This document shows, piece after piece, positions 21,158-32,688 of a stretch of 39,200 nt of DNA. Every line of letters starts with the position of its first letter. The stretch's first letter is position 1. The DNA comes from Gnetum montanum (lineage: Eukaryota; Streptophyta; Gnetopsida; Gnetales; Gnetaceae). Made by a program: the position numbers and the translations under genes. The DNA is taken from assembly GCA_015680685.1 (NCBI GenBank), contig MNCI01001480.1:40920-80119 (forward strand), given 5' to 3'. A model generated the notes under the pieces. It ran no database searches and was not told where the DNA came from. It saw only the letters and a list, made by a program, of their open reading frames with translations.

Positions 21158-22790
21158 TCATGTCTTGGATATGTGGGTTAAAGCATTGGAACCATTTGAC
21201 AAATATTCTGAGACAATTTTTGCCAACAGAGATCCTTCATTTTCCATTAGTTTTGATGGCTTGTCATACTCAATCATTTGACCATCACTTATAGTGAGAA
21301 CCATATCACTGTCCATCACACTTGGTATTCTATGTGCAACAGTAATAACTGTGCTTTCTTTGAACTCTATTCTTATTGTTGCTTGTATTATTGCATCTGT
21401 TGCATTAGCTATTGAAGAAGTTGCATCATCTAATACAAGGATTTTGCTTCTTTGAAGCAAAGCACGTCCCCAAAAATAAAAAATAAAAATAGTTGCCACT
21501 GCCCAGCATTCCAATTCTTACCATCATCTCCTACTTTGGCATCAAGTCCATTTTCTCTCTCTCTGATTACGTCTCCAAGTTGACCCTTGTTTATTGCTTC
21601 CCATATTGCCATATCTGAGTACTTTGATAATGGATCTAGACTGAAATGAAAAATCCCATTAAAAATCATTGGCTCTTGAGGAACTATGCCGATACGGAAG
21701 CGCAAATCATGGCGTCCAATCATGGAAATATCCAAATTGTCAATAATAATTCTTCCATCAACAAGCTCAACTAGTCTAAAGATCGCACTCATGAGGGTTG
21801 TCTTTCCACTTCCTGTACGTCCAACAATGCATATCTTGTGACCTGCTTCAAATGTACAAGTAACACCACGAAGAAAAAGTGGGTTATTGCTTCTGTACCT
21901 AACCTGCAAGTTTTGCGATTCTACTTCTCCATGTGAAGGCCAATCATTTGGTGGCTGGTTATCCTCTATGACCTCTGGTGCTTCACTTGGTATGTGCATG
22001 TATTATTTTATAGGCTTCACAGATACCATGCAATTCCGATAGAGTACATTGAGTTTGAACACTGAAAACCAACGACATATTCAACCAAAGCCCATAAGAT
22101 AGGGCCATTCCAACAAACCCTAGATGAAAAGTGCCTTCCGGCAATAATACCATAACGAGGGTAGAACGGCAAAGAAGAGTTGCACTGAAAAGCTCCAACC
22201 TTTGAATCAGCCACTCCTTTGCTGCAAAATTGTGGAAAGAGAGAGAAAGAGAAAGAGAGCCAGCATTCTTGTCGGTAAGAACCAAATTCATTTTGACAAA
22301 CTGATCCTTGACCTTGAGAGTTGTGATAGTCATCGCTCCTGATATGGATTTTTCCAAATGATGGGTTATAGGTGACTTGGTTGGACCATTCATTCTCATC
22401 ATTCTTTGGCAGAAGAGAGATAATATCTCTGAATTTGAACAACCAGATAAAGCATTGGCAAAACTACGGACAAAACCTGCCATGTCACTACTGCTATAAC
22501 TCCAATGTAAGACAATGTATTCAGGGTGTTTGTTGTTGCAAATAGCATGATAAATGGAATATCGACATCAAGAAGGTTCAAATCTGAAGAAATCCTACTG
22601 AAAACTCTGCCTAGCGGAGTTGAATCATAGAATGCCATGGATGCTCTGATTAGCGAAGTTAGTAGCCCAATAAAATGATTTTGATGCTTCAAGCCCCATA
22701 ATAACACAAATATTCCTCTAATTAACATGAAAAGCAGACTGATAAAACCTAAGACTGAGTACACAGTTATCAGCATAGCTGTGCTCCCGG
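21158..22790 (-). pseudogene. ABCC-type (MRP) ABC transporter pseudogene, C-terminal third
   Basis: Covers most of the second transmembrane domain (LITVYSVLGFISLLF, FYDSTPLGRVFSRISSDL, MALSYGLWLNMSLVFSVQ) and nucleotide-binding domain 2. Visible motifs are Walker [11 protein letters not shown] (about 21800-21830), Q-loop [12 protein letters not shown], a degraded signature NAGQWQL, Walker [12 protein letters not shown] (Asp where Glu is usual) and H-loop [11 protein letters not shown], ending [17 protein letters not shown] and a stop at 21158. [20 protein letters not shown] and [14 protein letters not shown] resemble the plant ABCC10 subgroup. Lesions: a 1-nt loss near 22400, a shift near 22045, an in-frame TAA near 22010, a T-rich insertion after the signature (about 21460-21485) and an in-frame CT-repeat expansion (about 22235-22260). 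The rest of the gene is absent. An AG at about 22786 may be the old exon border. Confidence 0.9.
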
Positions 22791-23233
22791 CAGGACTCTA
22801 TACCTTTGATGCCATTCAGAATTTTGTGAGAGTTGACAACTAATAAACAGTGAATGTGTAACTACAAGAAGAGTATAATTTAACAACCCTTTGTTCCGCT
22901 TTACATAAAGAATATACGTTTGCAATATGTCCACACGCTGAGCAGTAAGAGGTCCACACGATGGATGCACTACCGCAAGCCTGTGAGGCCAGTGTGTGGA
23001 CACGCCAAGAAAATTTCTATTTTTGATGCTGTGCGATGGAAAGCAAATTCCATATGATGCCCAACGTCTCAGCCATCGTATGGATACATAAAATTTTCCA
23101 TGCGATGGACCCTACCTTGCCTTGTTTAGCCTTGTGTTTGTTTTGATCTTGTTGGGTCTTATTTTATAATATTTTCCATTATTCTAGCATTATTTAATTA
23201 TTTTGCAATACAAATGCAAGCTGATGTGTTTTT
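22791..23233. other. Gap with hairpin and CGATGGA-type repeats
   Basis: No ORF with recognisable homology. 22928-22940 (TGTCCACACGCTG) pairs with 22989-23002 (CCAGTGTGTGGACA). Between 22950 and 23110 the word CGATGGA or its complement recurs (CACGATGGATG, GTGCGATGGAA, CCATCGTATGGA, ATGCGATGGACC). The segment is richer in GC than its surroundings. After 23120 it becomes AT-rich up to the Z pol relic. Confidence 0.5.
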
Positions 23234-23903
23234 TTGGATGTGAAGGATAAAATCATGGATGCATGGATACTATACAACTTATCATTTAATCTAAATGGAC
23301 CCCATGGCAATGTTAAACAATCCATCAACTTGGAATGCCTAGACCTTGAGCCTAGGAGCCTTATTAACTACATAGCCTCAATACAAAGATTCCTAGAGTG
23401 GTCTAAATACATAGTTAAAACCTTCAACTTAGAGACTAGAGATGTCCAATAAAAATCCTAGTTCCAACAAAAAATGATGAGGAAAAAAATGCTAAAACTG
23501 AGCTCCTCATTAGAACTCCAAATGGCCCAAGACATTACTAAGGCCCTTCAAAATAACATTAAAGCCTTCGCTTGGTCATACAAAGATATGCTAGGACTCA
23601 ACCCACATTTAGTACACCATAATATCATACTTGACCCTAATATCAAGCCTGTCAAATAAAAGGTACGTAAAATTAGATCTAATCTAGCCTTGGCAATTCA
23701 CAACAAGATCATGAAGCTATACCAAGCCAATTTTATCCAAGTCATTGATTATGTTGATTGGGTGTCCAACATAGTGGCAGTTTCCAAGAAAAATGGGAGC
23801 ATACACATCTGTATCGATTTCTAGAACCTCAATAAGGTAACTATTAAAGATGATTTTCCTTTATCTAGTATCGATCAACTTATCACTACCATGATTGGAC
23901 ATG

Positions 23904-23908
23904 CCTTA
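23904..23908. repeat. Target duplication of the solo LTR, left copy (CCTTA)
   Basis: CCTTA before the LTR start, against CCTTG at 24676-24680. Four of five bases agree, and the RT reading frame requires CCTTG. Confidence 0.75.
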
Positions 23909-24675
23909 TGATGAGTCACGATATCGTGTCCTACCTCATCTTCTATAAATAAGAAGCGGTGCCCTTTGTTTGGAGTAGTAAGACTTAGACCCTTAGCCAA
24001 ATTCTTGTAGTTTAGTCATTCTAGAGTTAGAATAATTTCTGTGTGCCCGTAGTAAGAGTCATAGAGTGAACGGATCTTTATTCGAGCAATTTGTACCTGA
24101 GCACACATTTGTGTACGACAATAAAGACGAACTTTATGATAAACCTTGTAGCATACAGATTAAGCTAATTAGTAATTAATTATTGTTGAATGTTTAATGC
24201 TTTCCTAGTTAATTAATATCTCTCTCAACCTTCGATCCTCTTAGTTAAGTACACTCAGTACGACTGCTTTGATCATGCTTGTAGTGCTTGGTAACCCAGT
24301 AATGATTAGCGTTTGGTAATCCCAGCAACGTTGCACTAGTTCAGGATGTGTACGGCAAGTGGGAACAGATACTGGTGTTAGGAAAATTTAGAAACTAGTT
24401 AATGAATAGTTAAGATAAATTAGCCACTTAGCTCTCTCTCCCTCTCCTTTATTAGCAGAAGACATCAAAAAGGTAAAAGCTATAAAAATCATATACCTCA
24501 AGCTTACTTAACCATACAACTGTGACAATATAAGTAAGTTTGGGAAGATAACGATTGATTAACCCTGACTATTCCATTAAGGTACGTAAGCACTTAGTCC
24601 TTGGAGTTCGACTAGATCGTGCGTGAAACACTCGTATTCGTATGGTTGAGTGTAGGGGTACCTTGCCACTCATCA
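23909..24675 (+). repeat. Solo LTR of the E1/E2 family inside the Z reverse transcriptase (767 bp)
   Basis: Starts TGATGAGTCACG and ends CCACTCATCA. Its interior is collinear with the reverse complement of the E2 3' LTR, including TATAAATA (23944-23951), TTTCTGTGTGCCC, TTATTCGAGCA and GCTTGGTAACCCAGTAA. U3 has a single perfect palindrome CACGATATCGTG (23917-23928). Removing the LTR and one duplication joins GGACATGCC to TTGCTATCC, restoring the GHALLSFMD reading of RT. A solo LTR is the usual product of recombination between the two LTRs of one element. Confidence 0.93.
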
Positions 24676-25930
24676 CCTTGCTATCCTTCATGGATTGATT
24701 CTTAGAATGCAACCAAGTGAGGATTAACCTAGAAAATCAACTTTACATGACATTCATAACCCCTTGGGGAATCTTTTGTTACACTATGATGTCATTTGGT
24801 CTAAAGAATGCAAGTGCAACTTATCAAAAGGCTATGACCTACATATGTATTGATTGCATGCTAGGTTTACTTAATGATTATGTTGATGATATAGTGGTTA
24901 AGACCAAGGTAGTCGATGACCATGCAAATGACTGCGATTTAGTGCTTCAATGATGCCTCAAGTATGAGCTTAGGCTTAATCCTAGAAAGTGCATATTTGA
25001 TGTTAAAATAGGTAAAATGCTTGGTTTTATAGTGTCTAATGTAGGGATACATGTTGATCACAATAAAGTTAAGGTCATGACCAACTTAAAACTACCTAAT
25101 AACCTCAAAGAGTTACAAGGTAGATTACAATTTATACGTAGGTTCATCTCAAGGCTTACAGACAAGTTGCAACCCATGAAACACTTTATTAAGAAAGGAG
25201 TTAACTACAATTGGATAACCCAATGCCAAGAATCCTTTGATAACATTAAGCAAGAGTTGGCCAATTACCCATTGTATTTACACCTTAGAAAGATAAATCA
25301 TTTTACATCTACCTTGCAATATCTGACACATCTATAGCCTCACTACTCTATCAAAAATGAGATGATAGAGCAAAACTATCCATTTACTATCTAAACCATG
25401 CACTAATAGCCTATGAGACCCAATACACAAAGGTGGAAAAGCATTGTCTAGCCTTGGTCTTCTCTTTAAAAAATTGAGATACTACCTCTTTAGAAGCCAA
25501 GTCAATGTTATATGCAAAGATCATGTATTGAGAGTCATAATGACCAATATCTATGAGAGTAGTTGCATAGCTTGATGAAAGGCCATAATAGTTGAGTTTG
25601 ACCTACATTGCATCTCACAAGCTTCAACAAAGGAACAAGCTATAGCTAAAAAACTAATGACTTCCCTAATTGAGGACAATACAACTATCGATCTTGAGTG
25701 CCCCGATGAGCACATTAACATTGTTAACTATGCAATCATACACTTCAATGGTGCTTCAACTACTCAAGGAGCTAGTGCCCTCATTGCCATGGTAGTACCC
25801 TATGGTGAGATCCAATCTTTTGCCTATTACTTTGGTTGGTGATCACTTAGAATCATTAATGCTTATGGCCTTCAGTCTTATGACTTTGGGATCTCTGGAA
25901 ATGAAGGAGTTCCTCAAAATAGGGTTTAGG

Positions 25931-28900
25931 TGCTTGTTGGTTTTTTGGCAACACCAAGGTCCATATACCTCCAAATAAACTTAGTGATTATGAAATGAAC
26001 TAAATGTGAGTATGCACTTACTATTGTAGATGTTGAAATTCTTCGATTCGTGTATGAAACTGTAAGTAGCTATCCTAGAAGAAATTCGACAGGCTTTGTA
26101 AAATACTATGAGTTATTGAAATTCCTATTTTGTCTAATAACATTGTCTATATAGTCCCTATAGTATGCTACTTGAAACATATAAAATTTCACAAAAATGG
26201 TTGAGCACAATTCTGCCAATATACTTGTAGTTTCCCTTAGAGAGAAAGTTCCATAAGCAAACTAGAAAGAGAAAAGAAAGGAAAAGAATGGATTTTAGAA
26301 AGAGAAAAGAAAGGAAAGTATATTTGTGTAAATATCAAACATTTAGGCAAGATAAATTGAATAAGAGGAAATACTTCACAATAAATCTATTTCAATTTAA
26401 TCTAAGTATTACAAATTGCCCAAACCTTCTAAGCTCAACAAGAAAATTCATAAAAGACAATATTATTCATTACCAAAATGCTTTGTAAACCACAAGTACA
26501 AGCTTCTGCATGGCTAGCCTATAGTTGTCAAGAATTTCAAACACTAGAACTAATAGAAAAATTTGTTAATTTTTTAAATTAGAATTCTAAGGCAATAAAT
26601 TTTACAAAAATGAAGTTATTTCAAACAAGCCAAAGTATCAAAGGCTCTCTAGATCCTCTAAACTCAAATAGGCAATTTCTATAAGACATTACTATTAAAT
26701 TGCTTAAGATTCTTTTCTGTAACATAAGCTCTTATTTGACAAGCCTTAATAGAAGTCTAATATTGCGCAAAATGGAGCTCTAAGAAAAATCTAGAAAATC
26801 CTAGAATTAAATGCCAAGCATAATACTATCTAGACCATTAACTAAGTAACTAAAACAAAATAAAAATTAAGGCACTCATAGGATTAAAACCAAATAGCCA
26901 AATTGATATCTTTAGAAATCCATGCTTTTACAATCTTCAATGTTGCTTCTACCAGTTTTTCCCCCAAAAATAAATTTCTCCTACTCTTGAAGCCTTTTTA
27001 TAGTGGCTTCATGATAGTTAAATTTATTATTGAAGGTTAAGGTAAGTCTTAAATATCTATGGAATTTATTCATAACTACCTTAAGAAGTTATAACTTCTA
27101 TAAGGAGTTATGAGAAAATTGGCAAGTGTCTTCTTAGTAATTACAACCTTACAAATGTCAAGGAGATTTATTTATAACTTCCATGGGAGGTTATAAATTT
27201 CATTGGAAATTTTTAATTCCCAAAGAAATTAAAGTTATATTTATCAAATGATTATAAATTCCCCCCCTTCAAATCATAAACCTTTGTTTTTAAAATTACT
27301 AGTTGTAATTCAAATAAACCATAAGTTTTTGTTTGTGATGATTTGTTTTATTAAATAAAATTGTTATTAAGGCCATGTAACCTTAATATTTGTGGTTTCA
27401 CATTTTGTGTGCCTTATGTCAATGTTTAAGCTTTGTGGCTATCATGCTTGCTACCATGCCACCTTCATCGGATGTGGTTCTTGTGTGTCTTGTATCCCCT
27501 ACATCTACTCTTGGATCTTGCTACTGCAGTTTTGCAAGCATGGCAGTTCCGCTGGCATCATCCTTAGTATCTACCCTTATTATTCTACTTGGTGCTACTC
27601 CAAAACAGTTGCCTCCATCGTAAACAAGAAATTTTTTTAATTTAAACCCTACCCTGGTTCTTACCAAGTTAACGCCTTGCTACTGTGTGATCCTCTGTGA
27701 GGTGAAACTTGTGCATGGGTAGTTGGAGAGGAGCGTTCATTCAAATTTCTAGTGTTGTCATGGAGAAATTTTCCATGATAAATATCCTTTGCTTAGGGTT
27801 CTTCAACATATTTTTTTTCTAAAATATATGATACCTACTACTTTAGAGCTTCTTTTGATTTTGAATGTGGAGCCAAACTTCTTATGTTTGTAGGTTTGGC
27901 AAGCTTCTTTTTGCTTTGGAATGCCAATTTCATATAGATCTTCTTATTAGTTGTAGGGTCTATGTTCTTTTGCAAGTTTTTTAAATTTTATTTGCTTGTT
28001 GCACTTCATATTACCATGTTTTTTTCTACAACAAGAATTTCTATTTTGGAATAATGATGAATTTTTTTCAAACAATTTTGTTAAAATTTTCAACCACCAT
28101 TTAACAAGAATCTTGTTAATTTTTTTTCCTTTGTGTTGAGATTATGATCTTGTTCTACCAACATTCATCATATGTTGCTGTGCCTTTGAACTAGATATTT
28201 TTCTCTTGTTTTATTTGGAATTCATGACTCTACAAAATTTTCTACCATCGTTTGGAAGTCCACATAGATTGAATATGACATTATGAATTGTAATGACCAT
28301 AGCATAACAATGGATCTTTATGTAAAGCAAATACTTATCTTTATGTAAAGCATAACAATGGATGCACAAATTTATCCACTTTATTTTTTATCATTCTTTG
28401 AAACATCCAATTTACCACTAAAACTGAAACTAATAAACTAATACAATGTAAGAACCAATGGTGATATGATTACAATACATTGTCTTGCAATTCCCAAATT
28501 ATTTTCAAAATCTCACTTCCACCATCATACATATTTTTACATGGCAAAACAAAAAATTCATCATCATTAAGCTAGAACCACCTTACTAAACTTTCATTAA
28601 TTCCATGCCTTTGAAATTATGAACAGAAACTCAAAATGTGCATACCTTGAATATAAAAAGCACTTTTCAATTTTTTTCCTTTAAAAAATTTCTTTATCAT
28701 GCTTCTCACTATTTCCCTTTGAAATAAATAATTTAACTTTTATTTTCCAATCGTCATTAAAAAGCTAAATTGGGTAATTTAGTTCTCAACATTATCTCAT
28801 AAAATCAACTCCATCAAAATGGTGCAAATGTGACAACATTTCTTATTCCCCATTTTAAATTCCTTAGGGATTTAAGGTGTTTAAGATAATTTACCAACTA

Positions 28901-29045
28901 AATAATCATCAAAAAAGGAATTTATTGAATATTTTTACAAAAACATAAATGTTTTTAGGACAATTTCCATCAAACTTTAGGTTTGATGGTATAAAACCTC
29001 AACCCTAAAAAACTAGGAAACTCTACAAACATAGCTTTATACAAA
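25931..29045. other. AT-rich region with small repeats, no recognised gene
   Basis: About 3.1 kb without convincing homology. Contents seen: a purine-rich unit AGAAAGAGAAAAGAAAGGAA at about 26263 repeated at about 26298; several TTATAACTTC/GGAGTTATGA words with a near-perfect palindrome at 27170-27198; overlapping plus-strand frames at 27390-27640 that are Ser/Leu-rich and not recognised; and a short direct repeat around ATCTTTATGTAAAGCA at about 28314-28352. Some of this could be an unrecognised LTR. Confidence 0.4.
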
Positions 29046-29561
29046 CTATTTTGTAGGTGGGAAAAGAATAGTTAAGGTAACTCTTTTTGGAATTTTGATA
29101 TTGCTAATTCTTTCATATTCTATCTTTGTGGCAATGAATGCTTTTCTTCCTTCTTCTTGCCTAGTTGAAGCTTCAACTTGGTCCACTTCATCCTTATCTT
29201 CAATAACTATCATTGTCTCTTTCTCATCCAAGTATTTGGTTGCTGATTTTTGAGGTTCTTTCCAACTAGTTTCTTATGTGTCTTAAGACATGAAAGCCTC
29301 TCCCCAAGAATCATCTTGATTAGACTCTCCTTGGTATTCAACTTTAGTCATGCATTCATGAAAGTTGCCCCAAACATTAGAATGTATTGAGTGATAACTA
29401 TTGAGGAAATTAAAATTATCTTAAAGCCAAAGTAAGAAAGGACTTTTGCTAGATGCTCCATAGGAAATTCCCTTACAATAGGCTTTCATGACATACTCTA
29501 GGAAGCATCCCATAACATATGAGATAAAAGGCCTTCTTGCTATCATCTCTCTAAGAACCAT
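29046..29561 (-). pseudogene. Unrecognised ORF relic with three in-frame stops
   Basis: On the minus strand one frame runs 172 codons from Met 29561 (MVLREMIARRPFISYVMGCF) to a stop at 29046, broken only by three stops, with no frameshift needed. The N-terminal third is mixed hydrophobic and aromatic, and a central part reads NVWGNFHECMTKVEYQGE. It continues with DDSWGEAFMS and an acidic helix (IEDKDEVDQVEASTRQEEGR), and ends RVTLTILFPPTK. I recognise no family; a retrotransposon gag-like or short host protein are both possible. No neighbour gives context apart from a TATA-like site upstream. Confidence 0.4.
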
Positions 29562-29648
29562 CTTTCTACCTCACACTTAAACACTTCACTTGCTTTTCTC
29601 ACTCAAGAATTGAATTAAGAGATGTTGTGTTTCCAAGAAATTTACATC

Positions 29649-29660
29649 TCTTTATATATT
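29649..29660 (-). promoter_or_regulatory. TATA-like site upstream of the ORF relic
   Basis: The minus strand has AATATATAAAGA about 90 nt before the presumed start codon at 29561, a normal core-promoter distance for a short 5' leader. In AT-rich DNA such a match can occur by chance. Confidence 0.3.
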
Positions 29661-29661
29661 A

Positions 29662-29988
29662 TAAAATAAATTTGAATTTCCCATCATTTAGATATCCAAC
29701 TTTCCCACTCAATTGTGGCTTATTCACTTTCCACCATCATACAGTTGATAAAGTTAATTTTCACTATGTGGTTGGTTTAAATTAATTTTCCATGATGTGG
29801 TTATCTAAACCACCACTCCCACTTACACACATCATAAGTAATGATTACTTGAGATGGTATAAATTTAATATTTTAAACTAACACTTTGAATTTAATATTT
29901 AAATTTATACTCTAATGTATACATATTTTATTATACCATATATACATGCTTAAACATATGTACAGTATATACATACATATTAAGGTTA
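29662..29988. other. AT-rich flank of E2
   Basis: Nothing coding. A short near-repeat of TTAATTTTCACTATGTGGTT (about 29753) occurs again as TTAATTTTCCATGATGTGG (about 29780), followed by TATA/ATACAT-rich sequence. The five bases before the E2 LTR are GGTTA (29984-29988); the partner duplication lies outside the window. Confidence 0.4.
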
Positions 29989-30812
29989 TGATGAGTAGCA
30001 AGGTATCCCTACACTCAACCATACGAATATGAGTGTCCATGTATGATTTGGTCAAATTCCAAGGACTAAGTGCTTATGCATCTTTGTGGAACAAGGATGG
30101 GTTAGTCAATCGTTGTCTTCCCAAGCTTACTTGTATAGCACGATTGTATGGTTAAGTAAACTTGAGGTACATGATTTTTATAGTTTTTTATGTTTTTATG
30201 TCTTGGTGCTACAAAGGGAGGAGAGAGATAACTAAGTAACTAATTTAATTTAAGTACTCAACTATGCTTTAACTAATCCTAACACTAGCATCCGTTCTCA
30301 CTTGTTGTACAGAACCTAAACCAATGCAACACTACTAGGATTACCAAATGCTAATCGTTACTGGGTTACCAAGCGTTACATGCATGCTCGAAGTGGTCGT
30401 ACTAAGTGTGCTTACTTAGGAGAATTGTAGGGTGAGAAAGAGAACATTAATTAACTAAGAAAAGCATTAAGTAATAGTAGTTAATAGTGATTAATCTATT
30501 CTAAATGTTGGAAGGATTATCACAAAGTTCATCTTTATTACTATATACAAGGTGTGCTCAGGTACACAATGCTCGAATAAAGATTCGTTCACTTTATGAC
30601 TCCTACTGTGGGCACACAGAAATAATTCTAACTCTAAGATGAAGAAAAGGCAAGAGTTTGGGTAAGGTTCTAACTAATCTATTACCAAACCAAGTGCACC
30701 TGCCTCTTATTTATAGGCAAGGAGACAAGTCCCAATATTAGGTATCTGACATCGCTTGACAGGCCTCGATATCACGGATGTGATATCATGGCTGTGATAT
30801 CACGGCTCATCA
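29989..30812 (-). repeat. 3' LTR of E2 (824 bp)
   Basis: Termini TGATGAGTAGCA and GGCTCATCA. Collinear with the solo LTR and, more distantly, with the E1 LTRs. TATAAATAA on the minus strand is at 30707-30715. U3 starts with three TGATATCAYGG-like words at 30765-30805. Confidence 0.9.
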
Positions 30813-30830
30813 TACCCCTACAACTGAATG
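30813..30830 (-). other. Polypurine tract of E2
   Basis: The minus strand reads CATTCAGTTGTAGGGGTA and then the LTR start. It corresponds base by base to the E1 tract apart from transitions. Confidence 0.83.
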
Positions 30831-32688
30831 AAAACTTATCCTCGAGTTCCTTACAAAATATTGGGAAGGTATGGGATTATTGACTGAATGACAACTAACA
30901 GTGGAACAGGATGACAGATTCAAAGTGCCTAGTGAGCGGATCAACAACACATTACAACATTGGTGTTCATACCCATGGTGGTGAATACTATACATAAATG
31001 ACATCCAAACTCTTATTTGACAGCTTAGAGTGAGAGAAAAGAAGATGAGGCGCATTGCTATCAACGTTACGATTGCACCTTTCATTGTTTATTCATAGCC
31101 ATGCGACCAAACTTGTTCCTTTCATAGATGTTCTAACTTCAGTCCATTCCAATTGCTCCCTCCTATCTTAGTTCATTGTTCATATGATTTACATCTGCAC
31201 ACATAACATAGTCACAAATTAACAAGGATAGATAAACCACAATGCAGTTGATACCTTGCCTTGATATAAAGTGCATTAGCTGAGTTGTGGTTATGGTAGA
31301 TACTAGGTTAGAGGTTTATTACTAGTGACTACCTCAGGTGTAGGGGTGAAACAAGTAGTAGAATGAAAAAATTTATGAGAAGGCCCCCACGACTAAGAGT
31401 GAACCTCCAGTAACAATAAGATGTAAAAAATAGAAGGAACAAGAAAGATGGGAAAAATAACAATAGTGATGTTAATAAAATGGATGTCATGGATGGGGAT
31501 GAAATGAGAAATTTCTTATTGCAAGAAATGTTTAAGGAAGAGAATTTAACAATTGCACCATAAAGGAATGTCAACGGGTCCTCCCCAAAGCAGGCTCATG
31601 CCTTTTATGCCATAACAAACCCACAAACCAAAGAGTTCGTAGGCTCTAGGAATGACACATGGAACAAGGGTTAAAAGCTTACCCACAAGAATTTACCAAG
31701 GAAAAGCAATGCATCAACCAAAATATAGACTAATCATAAAACTAGAAATGAGGTGGAAAATGGGAAGAAAGATGGAGAGGAGAAGATGGAATGGAATCCC
31801 AAGAGCAAGGTTGTGTAATGTCCCTTGTGTATTTTATCATTAAGGTGACTGAGTAGATCTCATTTCAAATTTGAACTTAAACCAACTATATCTAGTGACC
31901 TCACATCAATACATTTGACCAATCCATCCTCTTGAAGCAACCAGAATGCTTCCCCAAAGAGTCACCACCATTCCAAGGAGAGCGAGATGGAGAAGAAGGA
32001 AGTGAGAAAGGGCCTAAGTTAAAGGGAATCTTCAGGCATGGATAACATGTCTTTCTAGTGCCATAACTAGTGCTTGTAGCCCCATATTTTTTTATTATGT
32101 CTAAGGGGCATGCTTTGAATTCCCACATTTTTTTACGTGAGAACCACACCATGCAAAGTCTTATTTTTTTCCACTCAGCTTCCTAATAGTAGGTCAATGT
32201 CAAAATGGCAGAATACCCATGAAAAGCATCCAAGTACCCAAGAGAATAGCCATCACAAGTGCGTCGAATCACCTTGAAGTCACACCATTTTCAACCATTG
32301 AGTCCTTCCTTGGTTTGAAGAATATGAAGCCACCAATTCATTAACAAGTTTATTTAGAAAAAAGGACAATCTAGTTCCAAGCCAAGGGAGACCACAGAGT
32401 TTAATGGATGAATAAATAGTGCAAACTCATTGCCTATTTTATCAAAAGAACCATATCTTAGTATCAACATTGAAAATCAAAGGTAAAAACTAAACATTAG
32501 CAACCAACATCATTATAATACAATCCACCATAATGAGCACTTATTGTAAGACAAATAAAAGTAAATCAACTAAAGAAATAGTAAAAATATGAATGATGGT
32601 ATAAAATAAAAAATAAATAAAATTGAAAAATGTGCAAACTAAAAATGTGTAAAAAAAAATTAAAAAAGGAACTAAGGGCTTTGAATGG
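30831..32688 (-). other. Noncoding 3' part of E2 including region A
   Basis: No convincing ORF. Seen here: a conserved stretch just before the polypurine tract (to about 30900, shared with E1), a polypurine-like CTTAGTCGTGGGGGCCT (31381-31397), the conserved block GGGTCCTCCCCAAAGCAGGC (31577-31596), the block CATGGATAACATGTCTTTC (32036-32083) and A-rich sequence next to the integrase end. ORF X would be expected between 31381 and 30830 by analogy with E1, but only about 570 bp are there. Confidence 0.55.

Larger units (their letters stand above)
23234..25930 (+). pseudogene. RT, RNase H and second RNase H of Tat-like element Z, split by a solo LTR
   Basis: Upstream linker, then RT: IILDPNIKPVK, WVSNIVAVSKKNGSIHICID, KDDFPLSSIDQLI, then the LTR insertion, then LLSFMD, INLENQLYMTFITPWGIF, MSFGLKNASATYQKAM and the catalytic box YVDDIVVK (24879-24890, intact). 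It continues with LNPRKCIF, MLGFIVSNVGI, FIRRFISRL, RNase H (YETQYTKVEKHCLALVFSLK) and, at 25657-25842, AIIHFNGASTTQGASALIAM. The last matches the extra archaeal-like RNase H that marks the Tat lineage. Integrase is absent and similarity stops near 25930. Several stops and shifts are present. Probably the same element as the gag-protease relic at 8767-10375 (same strand and type), but this is not proven. Confidence 0.82.

Noticed and set aside
27390-27640. Overlapping plus-strand frames rich in Ser, Leu and Cys that suggest a secreted or membrane peptide
   Set aside because: Two frames overlap with no motif, no codon signal and no homology I recognise. Reported only as part of the AT-rich region.
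28314-28352. Possible CRISPR-like or satellite array from repeated ATCTTTATGTAAAGCA
   Set aside because: Only two copies, with no regular spacing or further units. A simple local duplication.
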